A DNA stretch of 64,000 nt from Undibacterium paludis (GTDB lineage Bacteria > Pseudomonadota > Gammaproteobacteria > Burkholderiales > Burkholderiaceae_D), in assembly GCF_022568815.1 (NCBI RefSeq), contig NZ_JAKZHX010000001.1:975113-1039112 (forward strand), read 5' to 3'. The notes under the pieces were generated by a model. That model worked only from the letters and a program-made list of their open reading frames with translations. It had not been told where the DNA came from and did no database searches. Positions 28,715 to 38,870 of this stretch are shown here, in pieces (position 1 is the first letter of the stretch; every line of letters starts with the position of its first letter). A program made the translations under genes and the position numbers.

Positions 28715-28743
28715 AAAAGGCTGACGATAGCCTGTCGTCAGCC
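28714..28743 (-). terminator. Rho-independent terminator of the S46 peptidase gene
   Basis: On the minus strand GGCTGACGA pairs with TCGTCAGCC (plus positions 28735-28743 and 28719-28727) and is followed by TTTTT (28718-28714). It starts 26 bases after the S46 stop codon and overlaps the end of the convergent GFA gene. Confidence 0.8.
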
Positions 28744-28769
28744 CTATTATCTATTGCAAATTCCCTCGC

Positions 28770-30905
28770 TTATTTTGCTGGATATTTGATCGTCATTTCT
28801 TTCAACAGATTATCGGCATGATCGACTTCTTTCATGACCCATAGCATATAACGGATATCGACGTGGATGGCGCGGGTGATGGCCGTGTCAAAATACCAGT
28901 CCTTGGTGATGGATTCATAGGTTGAATCAAAATTCAAACCTACCAGTTCACCGTTTTTATTCAGGACGGCAGAACCGGAGTTGCCACCGGTTGTATCCGC
29001 ACTGGAGAGAAAATTAACGGGGACGGTTTGCAGGGCATTATCCTTGAACACGCCATAGCGTTTTTCTTTCACTGCCGTAAGCAGGCTCTCCTGCATATTG
29101 AAAGGTGATTTGCCAGTGTGTTTTTCGACTATACCTTCAACGGTCGTGAACGGACCCTTGCTGACGCCATCACGCGGCGAGTAAGGCGCCACCGTGCCAT
29201 ACGTCACGCGCAGGGTAGAATTGGCATCCGGATAAACTGGCTTGCCCTGGGATTTTTTCCATTCTATGACGGCTTGCATATACTGTGGAATGACACGTTC
29301 AAGATTGCCATCGAGCTCTTTGCGACGGTCCTCCAGCGACATGGCGACATCATGCAGCTTCACCGCCAGGCGGATGAAGGCATCATCGGATTGCTCGAAA
29401 ACCTTGCGGTCCTTGCCCATCCAGGCCAGACGTTTGGAGGTTTCACTCATGCTGCTTTGCTGGTACAGGCTGGCGACACTTTCCGGTGCCGGCAACAAAA
29501 CATCCAGTCCCCGGGGATGGGATTTGGCCGGCAATTGACCATATCTTTGCAGTGCTGCCGTGAACCTGGCCTGGTCTACATTTTGCTGATAGGATTGTTC
29601 CAGGCGGCTCAGCTTGCCTGCAATGATATTCATGTCACGTTGCTGATAGCCCGGTTCGCGCAGCTCGTCCGGTTTCGTGCTTTCAATTGCGAGGCGATAC
29701 AGGGTGCGTGCGCTCTTCAACATTTCGCTCGTGCTGGCAACCGACCAGGCAAATTCTTCTTCTGACATCGCCATATCGGCTGCGATGACAGCATCAAGCT
29801 CCTTGAGCAGGTTTTTATCACTGCCATGCTGAGCATACCAGCGGCGGAATTCTGCATCTTGACTGTCCTTGATGGCAGCGATGTCTTTACGCATAAAGCC
29901 GTCGAGCAGACCCTGGGTCTTCTTGAGACCATTTTGGAGACCCTTGACGACGCTGGCATAGCGCACAGCGGCGGCGGCGTTGCCAGACGTTGCCGCAGCG
30001 ATCACAGACAGATCGGCCTGGGTTTCTGCCACTTTGGCAGGATAGCTGACATCACGCGCAAAACGTATTTCCGATGGCAATTTGTAACGGCTGGTGCGAC
30101 CAGGATAACCCGCCAGCAAGATGGGATCGCCATTTTTCAAACCCTGGGCAGATACGACAAGGAAGTCTTTTGACTGATACGGAACATTGTCGGCAGACAG
30201 ATCAGCAGGGCGACCATCCCTGCCCACGTAGGCGCGCAGAAAGGCATAGTCACCAGTATGGCGCGGCCATTCAAAATTATCGACCTCACCGCCAAAATTG
30301 CCTATCTTGTCTGAGGGTGCGTACACCAGGCGCACATCCCGTATCATGATCTGACGTATGCGGTAGTATTCCAGGCCACGATGGAAGCTCGGTACTGAAC
30401 AACGGTAAGCCTTGTCCTGTTCACATTCGGCGATCAGGGCCTTGATGCGGTTTTGTACATGCTCAGCCCTGGCACGGCCAGACATGGTGGCAGTCAAACC
30501 CTTGTTGACCTGCTCAGTCACGTTTTCTACCTTGTCGGTAATGTACATGCGCGCATCGGGGCCTGCTGGCAATTCATCCGCCAGTGTCTTCGCCAGAAAA
30601 CCGTTGGCGATATAGTTTTTTTCTGCCGTCGAATTTCTTTGCACAGCCCCGTAGGCGCAGTGGTGGTTGGTCACCACCAGGCCGGTACTCGATACAAAAG
30701 ACGCCGAACAGCCCCCCAGGGACACCATGGCTGACATAGGATGTTTTTGCAAATCCGCCAATTTCTCTGCCGGTATATTGATGCCGGTGCGTTTCAGCTC
30801 AGACTTCAGTTGCGGCAACTGATAGGGTTGCCACTGGCCTTCGTCAGCGTGGGCAGATGAAAAAACACCAGCGAGTGCCAGCGGAAGAGCAAGGGATTTC
30901 AACAA
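28770..30905 (-). CDS. S46-family serine dipeptidyl-peptidase (DPP7/DPP11 type)
   Basis: About 711 residues. The best start is a TTG at 30905 or 30902: GGAG at 30915-30912 lies 6 or 9 bases upstream, and the product begins with a clean signal peptide (KSLALPLALAGVFSSAHA). ATG 30935 and GTG 30941 are in frame but have no Shine-Dalgarno. The chymotrypsin-fold catalytic parts are clear: GGCSASFVSSTGLVVTNHHC (His) and GGNSGSAVLNKNGELVGLNF (Ser in GNSGS). S46 enzymes cut dipeptides from peptide N termini in the periplasm; the residue deciding DPP7 or DPP11 specificity cannot be assigned by eye. Monocistronic. Confidence 0.92.
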   Translation of the reverse strand: MLKSLALPLALAGVFSSAHADEGQWQPYQLPQLKSELKRTGINIPAEKLADLQKHPMSAMVSLGGCSASFVSSTGLVVTNHHCAYGAVQRNSTAEKNYIANGFLAKTLADELPAGPDARMYITDKVENVTEQVNKGLTATMSGRARAEHVQNRIKALIAECEQDKAYRCSVPSFHRGLEYYRIRQIMIRDVRLVYAPSDKIGNFGGEVDNFEWPRHTGDYAFLRAYVGRDGRPADLSADNVPYQSKDFLVVSAQGLKNGDPILLAGYPGRTSRYKLPSEIRFARDVSYPAKVAETQADLSVIAAATSGNAAAAVRYASVVKGLQNGLKKTQGLLDGFMRKDIAAIKDSQDAEFRRWYAQHGSDKNLLKELDAVIAADMAMSEEEFAWSVASTSEMLKSARTLYRLAIESTKPDELREPGYQQRDMNIIAGKLSRLEQSYQQNVDQARFTAALQRYGQLPAKSHPRGLDVLLPAPESVASLYQQSSMSETSKRLAWMGKDRKVFEQSDDAFIRLAVKLHDVAMSLEDRRKELDGNLERVIPQYMQAVIEWKKSQGKPVYPDANSTLRVTYGTVAPYSPRDGVSKGPFTTVEGIVEKHTGKSPFNMQESLLTAVKEKRYGVFKDNALQTVPVNFLSSADTTGGNSGSAVLNKNGELVGLNFDSTYESITKDWYFDTAITRAIHVDIRYMLWVMKEVDHADNLLKEMTIKYPAK

Positions 30906-31263
30906 AATACACTCCAAAATAAATTTTGAGGGCATGCACACGAATCAAGGCTTGCGGTTTCGCTGCGCCTGTTAGCGGCTGGCGGTTTCAACAACGGGAC
31001 CGATTCTTTCACTTTAACTCGCGCACACAAATTGATTAATTGCCATGAAATAGAAGCAATTAGGCACAAATAGAGACATATCTTAGCTGAAATAGTTCCT
31101 GCATTTCTCCTGAGGAAGGCTGTAACTTCATCATTATTCCATTTAATGAAATAAATAATTAATTATATAGTCTATTCCTATATTTCAATGAAACGTACAA
31201 ACTGTGGTCCATGCAATTGCATACCCGTTCCAAACATTCCAACCTCTATCGAATGGAAATATC
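30906..31263. other. Divergent intergenic region, S46 peptidase / AhpD-like gene
   Basis: 358 bases with no supported gene. The half nearest the AhpD-like gene (about 31070-31200) is markedly AT-rich, with runs such as AATAATTAATTATATAG, and probably holds both promoters. No strong hairpin or clear operator was found. Confidence 0.6.
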
Positions 31264-31797
31264 ATGAGCCGTATCAATCTCGTCACCAAAGAAACTGCCA
31301 ATGCTGAACAACTGGCCTTGCTGGAAGCGATACAAATCAAACTGGGCATGGTCCCGAACTTTTTGAAAGCCTTTGCCAATTCCCCTGCCGCTCTGCGCGC
31401 ATTCCTGGGCCTGCACGGTATCGCTGGTGAGGGCAGTCTGGACCCGCAAACCCGCGAGCGCATCGCCCTGGCAGTCGCGCAAAAAAATTCGTGTGAATAC
31501 TGCGTTTCCGCCCATACCGCCATAGGCCGCGGTACTGGCTTGAACAATGAAGAGATGGTTGCCAATCGCGCAGGCAGCAGCCAGGATGCGAAAGCCGCCG
31601 TCGCCGTGAAATTCGCCCGCTCGCTGGTCGAACATGCCGGTGAAGTCACGGCAACGGAAGTTCTTGAAATGCGCGACCACGGTTATAGCGATGCTGACAT
31701 TATCGAAGTCATCACCCACGTGGGCATGAACATCCTGACGAATATCCTGGGCAAGGCTGCTCGTCTGGATATCGACTTCCCGAAAGTCAGCCTGTAA
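31264..31797 (+). CDS. AhpD-like carboxymuconolactone decarboxylase-family protein
   Basis: 177 residues from ATG 31264; a TTG or GTG start further upstream is not needed. The AhpD-like fold is shown by RERIALAVAQKNSCEYCVSAHTAIG, containing the CxxC pair (Cys77, Cys80) and downstream His84, the redox and proton-relay site of alkylhydroperoxidase AhpD. It belongs to the peroxidase-related subgroup with GMVPNFLKAFANSP near the N terminus. It may reduce peroxides or act as a thiol reductase. It is followed after 41 bases by the flavin/iron-sulfur fusion gene, so the pair probably forms an oxidative-stress or xenobiotic operon. Confidence 0.88.
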   Translation: MSRINLVTKETANAEQLALLEAIQIKLGMVPNFLKAFANSPAALRAFLGLHGIAGEGSLDPQTRERIALAVAQKNSCEYCVSAHTAIGRGTGLNNEEMVANRAGSSQDAKAAVAVKFARSLVEHAGEVTATEVLEMRDHGYSDADIIEVITHVGMNILTNILGKAARLDIDFPKVSL

Positions 31798-31838
31798 ATC
31801 CGCAAAAAGCCCTATCCCGTCACAGCGAGGAAATCATC

Positions 31839-33419
31839 ATGTCACGTGCATTTGCCGATATCAGCTTTACCCCCAGCGTAAAAGCGGCGCAAAGCCTGTA
31901 TGGCAGTCGCGAAGCCAATCGCGGTTTTGAACTGGTGGAAGAAAAACGTGATCACTTGCTGGAACGGGATATGGAATTCATCGGTGACCGCGATAGCTTT
32001 TACCAGGCAACGATATCTCAAAACGGCTGGCCCTATGTACAGCATCGTGGTGGGCCAGCCGGCTTCCTCAAAATACTCGATGCCAAGACCATCGCTTATG
32101 CAGATTTTTCCGGCAATGCCCAATACCTGAGCGTAGGCAATCTGTTTGCCAGTGACAAGATCTCTTTGATACTCATGGATTACGCCACCCGCCGCCGCAT
32201 GAAGATATGGGGTCATGCCAACATCATTCATGAAGAGGAGGATGCGCGCCTTATCGCCAGATTGGAAATGCCCGGTTATCGCGCCCGTGTCGAGCGAGCC
32301 GTCGTGATTACGGTAGAAGCAGTTGAGTGGAATTGCCCGCAACATATCACACCCAGGTTTACGGAGAAAGAAGTGCAGGACATGCTGGCCAGACTGCTGG
32401 CTGAGAAGAGTCAATTGGGAGAACAACTAAAACAAAAGCTTGCATCAGTAAAACCCGCCAGCCTTGGCAATGGCCCGCTGGAACTGGTCATCACCGCAGT
32501 GCGTCAACTCAGTCCGCGCATACGCGCTTATGAATTGCGTGACCCGGCTGGCAAAGATTTGCCTGCAGTGAGCGCAGGCGCACATTTACGCGTACCTGTC
32601 CTGCTTGCAGATGGACAGGTGGCCACACGTCACTACTCTATCAGTTCGGCAGGTGAACAAGCTGACAGCTACGAAATTGCCGTGCTGGCCGAGCCAGAAG
32701 GTCGTGGTGGCTCCATGGCAGTCCATGATCATTATGCGCTGGGCATGCACCTGCATTGCGACCTGCCGCACAATGACTTTGCTTTGCATGCACATGCCGC
32801 ACCCGCCGTGCTGATCGCGGGAGGCATAGGCATCACCGCCATCAGGCCCATGGCCAAGCAGTTGGCAGCGCAGAGGAAACCATACACTTTGCATTATGCA
32901 GGTCGTGTGCTCAGTGCCATGGCCTATAGCGCAGAGTTGCAAACAAAACTGGGTACTCCTTTGCACCTGTATGCGGCAGATCGGCAGCAGCGCCTGGATA
33001 TACGACAGATCATGGAAGAGGCGGGTAAGGATAGCCTGTTCTATGTCTGCGGACCGGCCGGCATGATCACCGCCGTGTTGAATGCCGCTGAAGCTTTGGG
33101 GATAGACCCGCAACGAGTACGCTGCGAAAAATTTACAGTACAAAAATCCAGCCATGACGAAGAGATACGGGTAGAGCTGGCACGCAGTAAAAAAGTCATC
33201 CATGTCCGCGCTGATCAGACTGTTCTGCATGCCGTACGCGCCCATGGCGTCGCAGTGCAAGCGGAATGTGAAACCGGCAATTGCGGCACTTGCGCCGTAA
33301 CACTGCTTGGCGGACAAGCGGAGCACAGGGATACAGTGTTGACAGAAGCAGAGCAAAAAAACCGCATCTGCATCTGTGTCTCACGCGCACAAGCTGGTGA
33401 ACTGGTGCTTGATCTGTAA
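31839..33419 (+). CDS. Fusion: PPOX-type flavoprotein + ferredoxin reductase + 2Fe-2S ferredoxin
   Basis: 526 residues with an AGGAAATCATC start region. Residues 1 to about 190 are a pyridoxamine-5'-phosphate-oxidase-like split barrel (DRDSFYQATISQNGWPYVQH, GPAGFLKILD, ISLILMDYATRRRMKIWG). About 205-430 is an FNR-type reductase (RHYSISS for the flavin, AGGIGITAIRPM for the nucleotide, YVCGPAGMI). The C-terminal part is a plant-type 2Fe-2S domain with CETGNCGTC and a fourth Cys in ICICVSRA. Electrons can therefore run from NAD(P)H through flavin to the cluster inside one chain. The physiological acceptor is unknown. Convergent with the AraC gene, 2 bases between stops. Confidence 0.9.
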   Translation: MSRAFADISFTPSVKAAQSLYGSREANRGFELVEEKRDHLLERDMEFIGDRDSFYQATISQNGWPYVQHRGGPAGFLKILDAKTIAYADFSGNAQYLSVGNLFASDKISLILMDYATRRRMKIWGHANIIHEEEDARLIARLEMPGYRARVERAVVITVEAVEWNCPQHITPRFTEKEVQDMLARLLAEKSQLGEQLKQKLASVKPASLGNGPLELVITAVRQLSPRIRAYELRDPAGKDLPAVSAGAHLRVPVLLADGQVATRHYSISSAGEQADSYEIAVLAEPEGRGGSMAVHDHYALGMHLHCDLPHNDFALHAHAAPAVLIAGGIGITAIRPMAKQLAAQRKPYTLHYAGRVLSAMAYSAELQTKLGTPLHLYAADRQQRLDIRQIMEEAGKDSLFYVCGPAGMITAVLNAAEALGIDPQRVRCEKFTVQKSSHDEEIRVELARSKKVIHVRADQTVLHAVRAHGVAVQAECETGNCGTCAVTLLGGQAEHRDTVLTEAEQKNRICICVSRAQAGELVLDL

Positions 33420-33421
33420 AC

Positions 33422-34306
33422 CTATTTCTGCAAGGGCAGGAAGATGTCAGTGACCATCAGGTGCTCGGGCACATCAGGGAAAAAGCTGATACGCTGGAAG
33501 AATAGAGGAAAATCGCGCAGGCTCTCGGCACTTTGTGGCAGCCATTCGTTATATAAAAACCGCACGGTCTGGCCAAGCAGGGCATCTGAACCGGTGTGCC
33601 GGATGACAGCACACGCACCGGCCGGTATGACTTTGTTGACGATGCCGTATTCATTGGCAGCAACGGCTGCCGACACGGCGGCACAGAGATCGAAACGATA
33701 TTCATCTGGAGCTGTCGTTTCTATATCGTCATACACAAGATTAAAGGTTGCGCTGACCGCAGGCGGTAATCTGTTGAGCTTGCGCCAGGCGATAAATTGC
33801 TGGATGCTTTTGCCAAGCAGACCGGGGGCACCGCGATGTTCCAGTACGGCGATACGGGTTTCGGGAAATTGTGTGATACGAACATCGGATAACTGGTAAG
33901 TGGTCGACATATGCTGTTCTCTCAAATGATGGATGGCGAGTTGTGTGTTATGCCAGACATCCCACTGAGGCTGTTTTCTGAATTGGGCAGGGCTCAGGCC
34001 CAGGCTTTTTTTGAAAGCACGCGAAAATGCCTCGCTGCTGTCATAGCCATTGTCGAGTGCAATGCTGATTACCTGCTTGTGATTGCGAAAAGCCAGTTCA
34101 TGCATGGCTTTTCTCAACCTCAGCAATTGCACATAGCGAATGACGGCAAGACCAAAGAATTCGGAAAACTGCCTGTGGAAATGAAACCTGGAGAAAGCGG
34201 CAACTTCACTCAAACGATCAATCGACAGATCTTCATCGAGATGGGCATCGATGTACTGCAAGACCTTCAACATCCTGGCTTGATAACTGACTGCGCGCTC
34301 ACTCAC
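33422..34306 (-). CDS. AraC-family regulator with GyrI-like effector domain
   Basis: 294 residues. The GTG start at 34306 is fixed by an AGGAGG about 7 bases upstream. Residues 10-110 hold the two AraC helix-turn-helix motifs (IDRLSEVAAFSRFHFHRQF and ISIALDNGYDSSEAFSRAFK, then LGLSPAQFR). Residues 135-294 are a GyrI-like effector-binding domain of the Rob/BmrR ligand type (VRITQFPETRIAVLEHRGAP). It probably senses a small hydrophobic compound. It is the last of three genes on the minus strand (SRPBCC protein, small membrane protein, AraC), the likely operon it controls. Confidence 0.9.
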   Translation of the reverse strand: MSERAVSYQARMLKVLQYIDAHLDEDLSIDRLSEVAAFSRFHFHRQFSEFFGLAVIRYVQLLRLRKAMHELAFRNHKQVISIALDNGYDSSEAFSRAFKKSLGLSPAQFRKQPQWDVWHNTQLAIHHLREQHMSTTYQLSDVRITQFPETRIAVLEHRGAPGLLGKSIQQFIAWRKLNRLPPAVSATFNLVYDDIETTAPDEYRFDLCAAVSAAVAANEYGIVNKVIPAGACAVIRHTGSDALLGQTVRFLYNEWLPQSAESLRDFPLFFQRISFFPDVPEHLMVTDIFLPLQK

Positions 34307-34389
34307 TGGTTTCCTCCTGGCAGATCACAGCGTAGTGAAACCCTGCCTTGCAGGCATGACAGTTCTTGCTCATTTGCTGGCAACCCTGT

Positions 34390-34680
34390 TTACTCCTGCC
34401 GATGGCGCAGACGTTCCAGCAGGGCCTGTTCGCATAATTTGAAGAGCATATAAAAAACCATGGCTGCGCAGGCCGTCAGTATCAATTCCAGGAATTGCTG
34501 CAAGCCGCCTTCGACCAAACCTATCCAGCCGTTGTCCAGTATGTATTCGGCATTCGCGCTGAACAGGTGCACCAGGTCGAAAGATAATTTGCCAAAAGCG
34601 ACAAAGCTGAAAGTCAGCAGCACAAAACATGGGGCAGGATGCCCGCACATCCAGGTATACCATTTGCGCTGCCTTGACAT
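34390..34680 (-). CDS. Small membrane protein of unknown function
   Basis: 96 residues from ATG 34680, supported by AGGAG upstream; the longer frame to 34734 runs into the SRPBCC gene. Two hydrophobic segments are visible: APCFVLLTFSFVAFGKLSF (about residues 15-33) and FLELILTACAAMVFYMLFKL (about 61-80). Between them is a polar loop with a short amphipathic stretch. I do not recognise the family. Position between the SRPBCC and AraC genes, with small gaps, implies co-transcription. Confidence 0.68.
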   Translation of the reverse strand: MSRQRKWYTWMCGHPAPCFVLLTFSFVAFGKLSFDLVHLFSANAEYILDNGWIGLVEGGLQQFLELILTACAAMVFYMLFKLCEQALLERLRHRQE

Positions 34681-34705
34681 GAATGCTCCTGTGAATAAAA
34701 CCTCA

Positions 34706-35242
34706 TCATTGCGCGGCACTGGCCTTTTCGGCAATTTCTTTTATGCTTTGCAAACCCTCTTCAAACTTCGTCCCTACCATGTTATCCATGCTGAAAAACA
34801 CACCCATCAATTTGGACATGAAATTGCAGGGGCCAAACATGGCATGGCTGAGAACTGTGGTATCACCCTTTTCTTCCAGGCGAAATTCTATGGTATTTTG
34901 CGCTGCAAAGGGTTTGATGAAGTTGATTTGCAGACGCAGGTAGTCACAGGGCCGTGTTTCGAGAATTTCCATCCTGCCCTCGCCCAGATCCCGGTTGCCT
35001 TTCCAGGCATAGATCGCCCCTTTTCCCTGTGCCATACCACTGTAGGTACGCTGGACCGCCGGATCCGCTTTCTCCCAGGGCGACCAGGCCTCCCATTCAT
35101 GAAAGTCATTCAGCAGGGAAAAAATCTGCAATGGTGTGGCGCGCATGCTTAAAGAACGCTCTATGCGGAACTCGCCGGGCCGTGAAGCAATGAACAGCAG
35201 GAAAGCCAGTACTAGAAACACGATTATTGCCGTTAGCATCAT
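34706..35242 (-). CDS. Membrane-anchored SRPBCC (polyketide cyclase-like) protein
   Basis: 178 residues. The double ATG at 35242/35239 follows GGAG by 7 bases, which rejects the longer frame to 35311. An N-terminal membrane segment (LTAIIVFLVLAFLLFIA) is followed by a START/Bet v1-like domain: IERSLSMRATPLQIFSLLNDFHEWEAWSPW, then YSGMAQGKGAIYAWKG and a C-terminal helix (SMDNMVGTKFEEGLQSIKEI). Such proteins bind small ligands. First gene of the SRPBCC, small membrane protein, AraC group. Confidence 0.86.
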   Translation of the reverse strand: MMLTAIIVFLVLAFLLFIASRPGEFRIERSLSMRATPLQIFSLLNDFHEWEAWSPWEKADPAVQRTYSGMAQGKGAIYAWKGNRDLGEGRMEILETRPCDYLRLQINFIKPFAAQNTIEFRLEEKGDTTVLSHAMFGPCNFMSKLMGVFFSMDNMVGTKFEEGLQSIKEIAEKASAAQ

Positions 35243-35607
35243 GATGTAACTCCATTCAAAAAGACATCGTGGAAAACATATTGCGTGCCTGTACCTGTTC
35301 ATGTCTGCCAATCAAGAATAAACAAGCAATAAGCAAGCAGTACGCTCTGCTACCGTGAAGCATACATGGCATTTTTTACATCATGTAAGAATTTGTATGG
35401 CGAATAGAATGGCTTAGGATGCTCTGCTACCATCCATTTCACAGTCTGGGGAATAAACTGAACGTCAGGCAAGTAAATATGCCAAAATAATGCTGTTATT
35501 ACAATACAATGCTATTAGCACATGTCATTCCACAAGACAATTTTCACCGCCAAAACGAAACTCCATAAAATTGCCTCAAGAATTCAATCACTTTTTATCC
35601 AGATTTT
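35243..35607. other. Divergent intergenic region, SRPBCC operon / second M10 protease
   Basis: 365 bases without a supported gene. It contains a small inverted repeat TTACA-TCA-TGTAA (35376-35388) next to a T-run, possibly an operator for the AraC regulator or a transcription stop. The stretch just before the M10 start is AT-rich and has no good Shine-Dalgarno. Confidence 0.5.
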
Positions 35608-37254
35608 ATGTCCACACCTAAAGGCACATCACCCACCACCACCCTGCGTCTGCCCGGTGTCACCTTTATAGACGCCCTGATACACGGCATCAAATGGGGG
35701 GCGTTGAATGGCACGGCCACGATCACTTACAGTTTCCCATGGACAACGGGTGAGTCTTCTTTTTATGGCTACGCTGGGTCCAGCGACTACTCCGACGCCA
35801 AAGAGCCCACCGCAGGTACCCATACCGCACTCAGTGTTGAACAGCAGAATGCCACCAAGGCAGCCTTGCAAGCCTGGGCGAATGTCGCCGATGTCCAGTT
35901 CATCCAGGTGGCTGACAATAGCAGCAGTGCCGGCGATATCCGTGTTGCCTGGACTTCGGCAACGGATAAAACCAGTGTAGGCAGCACAGCCTGGGGCTGG
36001 GCTTATCGCCCCAGCGACAGCTATCCTGTTGGTGGTGATATCTGGATCTCCGGTACCGGGCAAAAAAGCAACCCGGCCTGGAATGTAGGTTCATACAACT
36101 ATGAATCACTGATGCATGAGATCGGCCATGCGCTCGGGCTCAAGCATACCTTTGAAGGTAACGTGGTCCTGCCCACAGCCTTAGACAATAACCAGTATTC
36201 CATCATGTCCTATACAGGGATCACCAATGACCTGTTCAGGACCATCACGTATGACAGTGGTGGAAAACCCACATTCTCTTTCCAGCACATCGTGCCGGAA
36301 ACACCGATGGTATTTGATATCGCGGCCATGCAATATCTGTACGGTGCCAACAACAGTTACCACACCGGGGATGACGTCTATACCTTCGACCCCAGTACAC
36401 CTTTCCTGAAAACCATCTGGGATGCAGGTGGCAACGACACCATCTCGGTCGCCAATTTCACCATGGCCTGCGTGATTGACCTGACACCAGGCAATTATTC
36501 CGACATACGTATGGTTTCAGCCCCCAATCCGCCGGGTTATACCGGTGGCACCGTGCCGACATATGACGGCAGGGACAATCTGGGTATCGCTTTCGGGACC
36601 TATATAGAAAACGCCATAGGCGGTGCTGGCGATGATCTCCTGTATGGCAACAAAATCAATAATACCTTCACTGGTAACGGTGGCAACGACAGGATAGATG
36701 GCGACCAGGGGCTGGACACGGCCATGTACAACGGTATCCACAATAACTACACCGTGACTACCAGCGGTGTCACCACCACAGTCAAGGCCAAAGTCGGCAG
36801 TGAAGGTACGGACAGCCTGATCAATGTCGAGCGCCTGCATTTCAGTGATGAAAACATTGCTCTTGATATCAGCGGTGTCGCCGGGCAGGCCTATCGCCTG
36901 TACCAGGCTGCCTTTGACCGCAAACCCGACTTGAAGGGTCTGGGTTACTGGATTGCCGACATGGACAAGGGTTCCAGCCTGACGACGGTGGCGGCAGGCT
37001 TCATGCAATCAGCAGAATTCCAGGCGCTGTATGGCAACAAGCCGTCAAATACCGTGCTGGTGACCAATTTTTACCAGAATGTCTTGCACAGGACGCCGGA
37101 CAAGGCTGGCTTTGACTATTGGCTTGACCAGCTCAACACCAATAAAATCACTGCTGCCGGGGCACTCGCCAGTTTCTGCGAGAGCACAGAAAACCAGGCC
37201 CTGGTCATAGGCAGCATACAAAACGGTATCGAATACCTGGTCTGGGGCGCATAA
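35608..37254 (+). CDS. Serralysin-type M10 metalloprotease with DUF4214 C-terminal domain (second)
   Basis: 548 residues, no signal peptide. Zinc site HEIGHALGLKH is intact (His170, Glu171, His174, His180) and is followed by the Met-turn SIMSYTG. Degenerate RTX-type repeats (GGAGDDLLYGN, GNGGNDRIDGD, about 345-370) are clearer than in the first protease. From about residue 425 the tail is a DUF4214 domain nearly collinear with that of the protease at 10223-11767 (shared VAGQAYRLYQAAFDRKPD and GLGYWIADMDKGSSL), while the catalytic halves differ much more. Secretion by an unlinked type I system is inferred. Confidence 0.88.
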   Translation: MSTPKGTSPTTTLRLPGVTFIDALIHGIKWGALNGTATITYSFPWTTGESSFYGYAGSSDYSDAKEPTAGTHTALSVEQQNATKAALQAWANVADVQFIQVADNSSSAGDIRVAWTSATDKTSVGSTAWGWAYRPSDSYPVGGDIWISGTGQKSNPAWNVGSYNYESLMHEIGHALGLKHTFEGNVVLPTALDNNQYSIMSYTGITNDLFRTITYDSGGKPTFSFQHIVPETPMVFDIAAMQYLYGANNSYHTGDDVYTFDPSTPFLKTIWDAGGNDTISVANFTMACVIDLTPGNYSDIRMVSAPNPPGYTGGTVPTYDGRDNLGIAFGTYIENAIGGAGDDLLYGNKINNTFTGNGGNDRIDGDQGLDTAMYNGIHNNYTVTTSGVTTTVKAKVGSEGTDSLINVERLHFSDENIALDISGVAGQAYRLYQAAFDRKPDLKGLGYWIADMDKGSSLTTVAAGFMQSAEFQALYGNKPSNTVLVTNFYQNVLHRTPDKAGFDYWLDQLNTNKITAAGALASFCESTENQALVIGSIQNGIEYLVWGA

Positions 37255-37272
37255 ACAGCACCCTGCACTGCA

Positions 37273-37345
37273 AAGCCTCCCCATCCGGGGTGGCTTCCCC
37301 TACAATGACGACATATCCTGCATTGCCGCCCGCTACCCGGGCGGC
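37273..37345 (+). promoter_or_regulatory. Two hairpins between the M10 protease and dbpA
   Basis: The first, 37273-37296, pairs AAGCC and CCCC with GGGG and GGCTT around an ATCC loop and may end transcription of the protease gene, though no T-run follows. The second, 37325-37345, pairs GCCGCCCG with CGGGCGGC and lies 30 bases before dbpA, where it could sit in the mRNA leader. Confidence 0.45.
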
Positions 37346-37375
37346 ATGTTGTCGTTTTCACTTTAAGAACACCCC

Positions 37376-38761
<1,386 letters not shown>

Positions 38762-38811
38762 TGGCGTCACCAGTAAGCTGAAAGCGAGCAGGAAATCAGC
38801 CTGACGATGAG

Positions 38812-38839
38812 CAGGTCACCAGCAACAAGTGGTGACCTG
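38812..38839. terminator. Hairpin between convergent dbpA and M20 genes
   Basis: Perfect 10-bp arms CAGGTCACCA (38812-38821) and TGGTGACCTG (38830-38839) with an 8-base loop. There is no T-run on either strand, so intrinsic termination is uncertain. Confidence 0.4.
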
Positions 38840-38870
38840 TACATTCTCTCATACCAGTATTACATCAAGC

